Positions 17,168 to 22,382 of a stretch of 39,342 nucleotides of DNA are shown here, one piece after another; positions within the stretch are counted from its first letter, which is position 1, and the number at the start of each line of letters is the position of its first letter. The notes beneath the pieces were generated by a model, which was not told the DNA's origin, ran no database searches, and worked only from the letters and a program-made list of their open reading frames with translations. The DNA is from Bacteroidales bacterium UBA3834. Lineage in GTDB: Bacteria; Bacteroidota; Bacteroidia; Bacteroidales; P3. Where the stretch lies: positions 1-39,342 of the forward strand of contig DGIA01000032.1 in assembly GCA_002392965.1 (NCBI GenBank), in the 5' to 3' direction. Made by a program: the position numbers and the translations under genes.

Positions 17168-18286
17168 ATGGCACAGAAGATAACCACCATCCCTGCCAGC
17201 GGCAAGATGCCGCTTGACCGTTCCGTGAAACGCCTCAACGCGCTTCCCGACCATCCCGACCTATACTTCACCTCGCTCGGCTCCTCCTCGGACACCGGCG
17301 TGGACACCGCCTACGGCTTCGCCAAGAACAGCGCGTTGGCCTGCGTGGGTGACGTGCTGACCGTAGTATCGGGGAGTACCACCAAGCAGTACATCATCCT
17401 CAATGAGAGTGGTGCGCTCGCGGAACTGTACAACAGCAACAACCTTAACGTAAACAGCCTCATCAGCGCGCAACTGGCCACCTACATCCCGAACATCGGC
17501 TTCCAGGGCGACCTTCCCACGGCACAGACTGCCGTCAAGAAAGGTCAGGAGTTCCGCGCTGGCCGTCAACTCATCGGCACTTCCACCACGGTGCAGGTGA
17601 ACGACTACCTCATCGCCAAGCAGGACTTTACGCTGCCCTCATCCTCCAGTCTGAACACCGCCGCCGCCATTGAGACCATGCTCACCAACTTCGTTGTGGT
17701 GGAGCAGAACCTCACTGGTGCCATTGTGGGCATCAGCGGAGCGACCAACAACGTCCTCAACCTCACCTCCGGCAAGTTCATCTCCAAGATTGAGGTGGAC
17801 AGCAACGGCAAGCTCAAATTCACCGAGAGTGACCTTCCCGTCAAGAGCGTGACCATCAGCGGCAGCGGCGATGTTATCACTGGCGCATCGTACAGCAACG
17901 GCGTTCTGACCATCACCAAGGGCAACTTCCCCACCATCAAGCACCCCGTACTGCATACGCTGGTCTTCAAGACCAAGACGGCAGGAACTGGTCCCAACGG
18001 TATCGCCTACGGTGCAGTCACTTTGAGTAGCTCGACGGTTTCCGTCAATTTGACCGCCCACGCCAAGTTCGTTCCGCCGGTCTTCGCTCCGGCACGCTTC
18101 AGGAGCAGTTTCATCGTGGCCGTGAATGGCATCACTCTGAATTATTTGGAGGACTATAGGGTGAGTGTAGGTAGTAACAGCGAGGTCGTGATTACTTTCA
18201 CTTCCGAAAGCGGTGTGGAAACTGACGACAACATCGCCGTGACCTACCAGGCAGACCCCGACGCAGTGTCCGCGCTGAACTACTAA
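17168..18286 (+). CDS. Tail fibre / receptor-binding-like protein B
   Basis: 372 aa, Thr/Ser/Val-rich and beta-rich. Segments such as VDSNGKLKFTESDLPVKSVT and the Gly-Asp repeats after it resemble the repetitive beta-prism or collagen-free shaft regions of phage fibres. The last 70 residues form a more compact module. It sits between two other fibre-like genes. I recognise no enzymatic domain. It could instead be a structural decoration protein. Confidence 0.55.
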   Translation: MAQKITTIPASGKMPLDRSVKRLNALPDHPDLYFTSLGSSSDTGVDTAYGFAKNSALACVGDVLTVVSGSTTKQYIILNESGALAELYNSNNLNVNSLISAQLATYIPNIGFQGDLPTAQTAVKKGQEFRAGRQLIGTSTTVQVNDYLIAKQDFTLPSSSSLNTAAAIETMLTNFVVVEQNLTGAIVGISGATNNVLNLTSGKFISKIEVDSNGKLKFTESDLPVKSVTISGSGDVITGASYSNGVLTITKGNFPTIKHPVLHTLVFKTKTAGTGPNGIAYGAVTLSSSTVSVNLTAHAKFVPPVFAPARFRSSFIVAVNGITLNYLEDYRVSVGSNSEVVITFTSESGVETDDNIAVTYQADPDAVSALNY

Positions 18287-18371
18287 CCGCACTTCCCACA
18301 CTAACCAACCATAACCAGGAGGGCGGCGGAGCGATACCGCCGTCCTTCACCAAGACAAAAAGTCTATAGAT

Positions 18372-19025
18372 ATGAGAACTATACAATCCAAACAGATAGC
18401 ACCCATCCCCAACGCGAGGGAATTCGACCGCATCATGGCCAATGTCGGCCTCACCGTGGAAGGTCTCACCTCTGGCAGCGGTGGCTCTGGCGGTGGTGGC
18501 ACAACGGTGATAAACAACACCACCGAGGTGACAAACAACTATATCATCGCCTCCGACTACGTGGTGCGGTTGGTATTCACCGAAGGACTGGCGGAAGATA
18601 CCGTGGTCTACAGCGGTGATGTGTCGTGCGTGCAGTATGTGGCCATCGATGGAGAGGTGGCGGAGATTGGCAACCGTATCACCGCTCCTGCAGGCACCGT
18701 CTATGTGGACTTCCTCTTCAACGACCCCTCGTTCATCATCCCTAACGCCAAGATACCCGATGTGGCATTCAAACAGTTGGTGCTGGAGAAGGTCATCATA
18801 CCGAGTGGCATCATGGTGATTGGTGACGGATGCTTTGCGAAGGGGAATGTTAGGGAACTCGTCATGCAGCCCGTCACGCCGCCGTACAACGGCACGGAAT
18901 ACTCCGCCTCAGATATAAGGACACTCATCGTGCCTGACGTGGCTCTGGATGCCTACGGAAAGTGCTATGAAAGTCTTTCCGAGGCGATTGCTCCCATGTC
19001 TGAATATGTCTCCAATATTATTTAA
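18372..19025 (+). CDS. Tail fibre-like protein with a BspA-like repeat at its C terminus
   Basis: 217 aa. The N-terminal M-x2-I-x2-K-Q-I tag matches protein A at 16139. It is followed by a Gly-Ser linker (GSGGSGGGG, about residues 36-44) and a segment of Thr/Asn repeats. Residues about 135-210 resemble one to two degenerate BspA-type leucine-rich repeats: IIPSGIMVIGDGCF, then a strand with V-T-P-P, then TLIVPDVALDAYGKC. BspA-like repeats are common in Bacteroidota surface proteins, and using them on a phage fibre is plausible for surface attachment. The repeat call is by eye. Confidence 0.55.
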   Translation: MRTIQSKQIAPIPNAREFDRIMANVGLTVEGLTSGSGGSGGGGTTVINNTTEVTNNYIIASDYVVRLVFTEGLAEDTVVYSGDVSCVQYVAIDGEVAEIGNRITAPAGTVYVDFLFNDPSFIIPNAKIPDVAFKQLVLEKVIIPSGIMVIGDGCFAKGNVRELVMQPVTPPYNGTEYSASDIRTLIVPDVALDAYGKCYESLSEAIAPMSEYVSNII

Positions 19026-19034
19026 TAACGTGCT

Positions 19035-19406
19035 ATGGAATGGCTTGACACTTTTATAGGATTGATAGGCGGTGGCACACTGGTGACGCTCGCCACGCTC
19101 CCCAGCATCATCAAGAAGGCCAAGACGGATGTCGTGGCCGCGCAACTCGACAATATGCAGAAGGTGGCCGACGGCTGGAAGGCCATCGCCGACGAGCGGC
19201 AGGAGGCGTGCCAGGAGAAAGAGCGCGTCATCGCGGAGAAGGATGCGAAGATTGATGCCCTCTATATCCAGTTGGGTACGCAGCGCGAGGCATACAACGC
19301 CAAGGTGGAGGAGAATACTGAACTCAAGGTATACAAGGCCACCAACGAGGTGAAGCTCTGTATGAGGAGAGGGTGCGGCGACCGTGAGCCACAGTCTGGC
19401 TATTGA
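19035..19406 (+). CDS. Holin-like membrane protein with coiled coil
   Basis: 123 aa. One hydrophobic helix (about residues 6-25, FIGLIGGGTLVTLATLPSII) at the N terminus is followed by a long charged coiled coil (about 28-105) and a basic tail with two Cys. Placement between the fibre genes and the DUF5675 gene is the usual holin position in Bacteroidota prophages. It begins 10 nt after the preceding stop. Membrane-hole formation is inferred from context and topology. Confidence 0.55.
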   Translation: MEWLDTFIGLIGGGTLVTLATLPSIIKKAKTDVVAAQLDNMQKVADGWKAIADERQEACQEKERVIAEKDAKIDALYIQLGTQREAYNAKVEENTELKVYKATNEVKLCMRRGCGDREPQSGY

Positions 19407-19432
19407 ATGAATGTAACCAAAACCAAACCAAT

Positions 19433-19903
19433 ATGAAAATCAAGATTGAACGCAAGGCAAGGAAGAGCGACTACACCATCGGCAAGGTGTATATCGACGG
19501 CAAGTATTTCTGCGACTCCTTGGAGGACACCGACAGAGGTGTCACGCAGGTGATGCCCTTTGTTCCGACTGGTGGTGCCAACGGCTACTGGGTGAAGCCC
19601 GACAACAGTCATGTAGAGAAAGTCTTCGGCAAGACGGCCATCCCCACGGGTCTGTACGACTGCACCATCCAATGGTGGGCGAAGCACAAGTGCTACGCTC
19701 CTATGCTGCTCCGTGTGGGCGGCTTCACCGGCATCCTCATCCATAACGGTATGACGGCAGACCACTCCGAGGGCTGCATCCTTCTGGGCAAGAACAATGT
19801 CCTTGGACGGCTTGACGGAGAGCGTATCTATATGGACGCGCTGGCCGCAAGGGTGTTGGCCTGCCATAAGACAGGGGAGAAAGTGACCGTGGAGGTCGTT
19901 TGA
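19433..19903 (+). CDS. DUF5675 family protein, candidate lysis factor
   Basis: 156 aa from ATG 19433, chosen because the family begins M-K-I-x-(I/V)-x-R-x-A-(R/K). The family hallmarks are visible: the opening strands with YTIGKVYIDGKYFCDSLED, a conserved GKTAIPTGLYDCTIQWW, and the H-N-G...EGCILLG segment near residues 113-128. DUF5675 proteins are found in Bacteroidota phages in the lysis region; catalytic function is not established as far as I know. His and Cys residues near the EGC motif would be candidates for an active site. It is followed by a perfect hairpin. Confidence 0.8.
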   Translation: MKIKIERKARKSDYTIGKVYIDGKYFCDSLEDTDRGVTQVMPFVPTGGANGYWVKPDNSHVEKVFGKTAIPTGLYDCTIQWWAKHKCYAPMLLRVGGFTGILIHNGMTADHSEGCILLGKNNVLGRLDGERIYMDALAARVLACHKTGEKVTVEVV

Positions 19904-19905
19904 CT

Positions 19906-19933
19906 ATCATTTTCGTGACCTCACGAAAATGAT
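19906..19933 (+). terminator. 13-bp perfect inverted repeat after the DUF5675 gene
   Basis: The arms at 19906-19918 and 19921-19933 pair perfectly over 13 bp around a CC centre, two bases after the stop codon. Only short T stretches follow, so it may act as a processing or weak termination hairpin inside the lysis operon rather than a full terminator. Confidence 0.5.
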
Positions 19934-19962
19934 TTATGTGTCATTTTAATACATTGAGAATT

Positions 19963-20355
19963 ATGAGATTGAATATAAAACTAATTGTTTTGTGCGCCCT
20001 TTTATGCGCCCTTTCGTCTTGCAAGCAGACGGAGTATATCCCCATCCACGATACCACCTACACCGTGCGCGAGGTGCATGATAGCACCTATATAGACCGC
20101 TGGCACACACGTACCATCAACGGCGACACCGTCTTCATCCACGACAGCATCTTTGAGAGCCATGTGGAATGGCTGCACGACACGTTGAGGATGAAGGAGG
20201 AGGTGCCGGTCGAGGTGCCGAAGACTGTGGTCAAAGAGGTGGAGAAGGAACTGTCGTGGCTACAGCAGACTCTCATCTACATCGGATGGGCTGTCATTGT
20301 ATATCTGATAGGCAAGTTGGTGTTGAAGTTCATTAAAAGGAGGTTCGGGAAATGA
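19963..20355 (+). CDS. Small phage lipoprotein with C-terminal membrane helix, spanin-like candidate
   Basis: 130 aa from ATG 19963. A lipoprotein signal peptide ends in the lipobox LSSC (residues about 16-19). The middle (about 20-100) is a periplasmic charged domain rich in His-Asp-(T/S) repeats such as IHDTTY and VHDSTY. The C terminus has a hydrophobic helix (about 105-122) followed by a basic tail. A lipid anchor at one end and a membrane helix at the other is the topology of unimolecular spanins, which join outer and inner membranes during lysis. The neighbouring lysis genes fit. This is inference from topology. The stop overlaps the methyltransferase start by 4 bp. Confidence 0.6.
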   Translation: MRLNIKLIVLCALLCALSSCKQTEYIPIHDTTYTVREVHDSTYIDRWHTRTINGDTVFIHDSIFESHVEWLHDTLRMKEEVPVEVPKTVVKEVEKELSWLQQTLIYIGWAVIVYLIGKLVLKFIKRRFGK

Positions 20356-20972
20356 GCGGCAAGGACTGGACTGGCGGATACCATTCCGTCTATAAGACAC
20401 TAGGCGCATCCAACCACACGCTTTCGGAACGTGCCGACGGAGATTATTACGCGACAGATCCTGTGGCCATCGACCGGCTGCTGGAGGTGTATGACGTGCC
20501 GCAGAATGTGTGGGAATGTGCCTGCGGCGCAGGTCATTTGAGCAAGCGGCTCATCGAGAAGGGAAGGACGGTGTTCAGCTCCGACCTCGCCGACCGTGGC
20601 TATGGCCATGTGCGGATGGACTTCCTACAAGAGATGGCTTATCCCAAAATCTGTGACGGCGACTGCTGCATCCTCACCAATCCGCCGTACAAGTACGCCA
20701 CAGAGTTTATCGAGCATTCGCTGGATGTGCTGCCCAAGGGCTGTCCGGCCATCTTCCTTTTGAAGACTACGGCCCTGGAGGGCAAGGGAAGGTATGAGAG
20801 GCTCTTCAAGAAGGGCTATCTCCACAATGTGTTCCAGTTCACCGACCGACTGCTGTGTGCCAAGAACGGCAACTTTCTGCGTATGAAGGAGGGTGGCGGT
20901 AGCGCGGTCAGTTATGCTTGGTTTGTTTTCAAGAAAGAGGTGTGCGAGGCTCCGAAGATTGGGTGGGTGTAG
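20352..20972 (+). CDS. Phage DNA adenine methyltransferase-like protein
   Basis: 206 aa. Motif I (SAM binding) is visible as WECACGAGHL at about residues 54-63 and the catalytic motif IV NPPY at 110-113, with a 'YYATDP' N-terminal segment typical of phage D12/Dam-like enzymes. It is an orphan: no restriction endonuclease is adjacent. The start overlaps the preceding lipoprotein gene (ATGA), and it is the last gene of the late run. Phages often carry such enzymes to protect their own DNA from host restriction. Target sequence and activity are unknown. The NPPY motif indicates N6-adenine (or N4-cytosine) chemistry. Confidence 0.75.
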   Translation: MSGKDWTGGYHSVYKTLGASNHTLSERADGDYYATDPVAIDRLLEVYDVPQNVWECACGAGHLSKRLIEKGRTVFSSDLADRGYGHVRMDFLQEMAYPKICDGDCCILTNPPYKYATEFIEHSLDVLPKGCPAIFLLKTTALEGKGRYERLFKKGYLHNVFQFTDRLLCAKNGNFLRMKEGGGSAVSYAWFVFKKEVCEAPKIGWV

Positions 20973-20994
20973 CCAGTCCTTGTACATGGATAAA

Positions 20995-21028
20995 ACAAAA
21001 GGGGGTGCAATTGCATCCCCTCTTTTGT
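20995..21028 (+). terminator. Terminator-like hairpin after the phage late genes
   Basis: Arms 20995-21010 and 21011-21028 fold with a palindromic TGCAATTGCA core, a G5/C4 block and an outer ACAAAA/TTTTGT. The only bulge is a TC pair in the 3' arm. It lies 23 nt after the methyltransferase stop. The T-run is within the stem, so bidirectional function is possible. Confidence 0.6.
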
Positions 21029-21271
21029 TGAGCTTCGGACTAAAACCGCAATTCCGCTCGGTGGATTTTCGGCGGCATAAGCCAACCTTTTCTCCTGGCT
21101 TTCCAGGCTCCTTTCGGTACACCCAGAAACATTTTCAATTTGCAAAGGCACTAACTTTTTCTGACGTGAGAGAATCTTTCTTATACCATGTTCATTTTCC
21201 AGTTATCCGTCTCGGTAAGTCGCTTACTGTTTCATCTAACTTTGTCAAAAGTGGGTACAAAACGGGTACAT
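21029..21271. other. Non-coding stretch at the right edge of the island
   Basis: No gene is supported in this 243-bp stretch; open frames here are short and lack any recognisable domain. It lies between the last phage gene's terminator and the tRNA terminator, and is the most likely place for the right junction (attR) of the integrated element. I could not find a repeat of it at the left side of the window. Confidence 0.4.
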
Positions 21272-21300
21272 AAAAAGAAAAAGCGCTGATAATCAGCGCT
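21272..21300 (-). terminator. Terminator of the tRNA-Asn gene
   Basis: On the minus strand a perfect 9-bp stem AGCGCTGAT/ATCAGCGCT (21282-21290 and 21292-21300) is followed by a T-rich run TTTTTCTTTTT. It starts 6 nt after the tRNA 3' end. Confidence 0.85.
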
Positions 21301-21306
21301 AAGTTG

Positions 21307-21380
21307 CTCCCCCTGAAGGACTTGAACCTTCGACCCCCTGATTAACAGTCAGGTGCTCTAACCAACTGAGCTAAGGAGGA
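21307..21380 (-). tRNA. tRNA-Asn (anticodon GTT)
   Basis: Minus strand, 74 nt. It reads TCCTCCTTAGCTCAGTTGG at the 5' end, with a D-arm TAGCTCAGTTGGTTAGAGCA, an anticodon stem-loop CTGACTGTTAATCAG giving anticodon GTT, and a T-arm with GGTTCAAGTCC. The acceptor stem pairs fully with one T-G wobble (T1-A72). CCA is not fully encoded. It is the only tRNA in the window. Its 3' end faces the phage late genes, the orientation used when tyrosine recombinases integrate into tRNA genes. Its own promoter lies at 21453-21483. Confidence 0.96.
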
Positions 21381-21452
21381 ATGTTGGACTGCAACCTTTA
21401 GGTTGCGAACCGCTATTCGTAGGAATGTTGGTTTTTCTTGCGAAAGCGGATG

Positions 21453-21483
21453 CAAAAGTACAAACATTTTCCGAACTGACAAA
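21453..21483 (-). promoter_or_regulatory. Promoter of tRNA-Asn
   Basis: On the minus strand, -33 TTTG (21480-21483), a 19-nt spacer, and -7 TACTTTTG (21453-21460) fit the Bacteroidota consensus exactly. The start would fall about 65 nt upstream of the mature tRNA 5' end, leaving a short leader for RNase P. Confidence 0.85.
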
Positions 21484-21514
21484 ATTATTTTTCAAAATAT
21501 TTTCTGTCAGTTTG

Positions 21515-22315
21515 CTAAAGTGTTGTAATATCAGTTGATACGTGCCTTAGATTTTCTACCAGATCAGAGGCTGTGAGACTCGATTCCGATTGCATTTCAA
21601 TGGCTATATCGCCAATTTGGCCATGGATGGATACTGCCTGGCAGGCAATATCAAATGGGTTTGAATGCAATTGGTTGGAACACAGCATTCCTAATAGAAT
21701 TCCGGTCAACACGTCGCCGCTGCCTGCTGTGGCCATGCCCGCATTGCCCGTGTGGTTTGTGAAAGTCTCTCCGTCGGGGCTAAACACCTGTGTGTGATGT
21801 GCTTTCTTGACGATGACAAGGTTGTGCTTCCGTGCCATCTCGGCTGGGTTGGCGTCGCCGAACAGCCGTCCGTATTCACCTGCGTGCGGGGTGACGATGG
21901 CGCCTGTGGCCAACGGCAGACAGTCGCGGTGCCGGGCAAGGATGTTCAATGCGTCGGCATCCAGCACCAGAAGACCTTGGTGGCAGGAATGGAGCGATTG
22001 GAGCAAGGCATGGAGAGCTTCGCAGGTGACGGGGTCGGTGCCGATGCCTGGCCCGATGGCTATGGCGGAGTAGCGCTCCAGGTGTTCCGGCACGCTGGTG
22101 AAGAGGGTGGGCGAGGGGTCGATGCTCACCATGGCTTCGGGAAACGCCGCCTGCATCGGATTGACGCAGCGCCCGGGCAGGTGCACGCTGACCAATCCGC
22201 AACCCGAGCGCAATGCCGCCCGGGCTGCCAGTATGGCGCAGCCCATCCGTCCGTGGCTGCCCGCTATCAGCAGCCCGTGACCGTAGTCGTGTTTGGTGGT
22301 CTCTTGGTTTCGCAT
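21515..22315 (-). CDS. nnrD: ADP-dependent NAD(P)H-hydrate dehydratase (stand-alone)
   Basis: 266 aa. Repairs damaged NADHX/NADPHX by ATP/ADP-dependent dehydration. Visible family features: N-terminal GHGLLIAGSHGRMGCAILAA, the IGPGIGTD segment, VLDADALN, a conserved H-A-G-E-(Y) near the nucleotide site (TPHAGEYGRLF), and the C-terminal Gly-rich NHTGNAGMATAGSGDVLTG that binds phosphate. In most Bacteroidota this domain is fused to the NnrE epimerase (about 500 aa). Here only the dehydratase domain is present, as in the B. subtilis-type protein, and no epimerase gene is in the window. A long hairpin lies just before the start. Confidence 0.9.
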   Translation of the reverse strand: MRNQETTKHDYGHGLLIAGSHGRMGCAILAARAALRSGCGLVSVHLPGRCVNPMQAAFPEAMVSIDPSPTLFTSVPEHLERYSAIAIGPGIGTDPVTCEALHALLQSLHSCHQGLLVLDADALNILARHRDCLPLATGAIVTPHAGEYGRLFGDANPAEMARKHNLVIVKKAHHTQVFSPDGETFTNHTGNAGMATAGSGDVLTGILLGMLCSNQLHSNPFDIACQAVSIHGQIGDIAIEMQSESSLTASDLVENLRHVSTDITTL

Positions 22316-22324
22316 ATCTAAATA

Positions 22325-22362
22325 AACGCCGCCACAGGGTTTATATTGCCCGTGGCGGCGTT
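22325..22362 (-). terminator. Hairpin between the M16 protease and nnrD genes
   Basis: An 11-bp G+C-rich stem, extended by three G-C pairs past one bulged A, around a 9-nt loop (arms 22325-22339 and 22349-22362). On the minus strand it is followed by GTTTATTT, a weak T-run, and ends 10 nt before the nnrD start. It probably terminates part of the M16 transcript; on the plus strand a TTTT follows it. Confidence 0.7.
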
Positions 22363-22382
22363 TTGTTGCTTTGAAGTGCCGA

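Noticed and set aside
16115..17254. 379-codon open frame on the minus strand
   Set aside because: Shadow of the fibre gene at 16139; low-complexity Gly/Val/His composition and opposite to the operon direction.
20893..21273. Open frames across the methyltransferase end and the island edge
   Set aside because: They overlap the methyltransferase and a terminator hairpin, with no recognisable domain.
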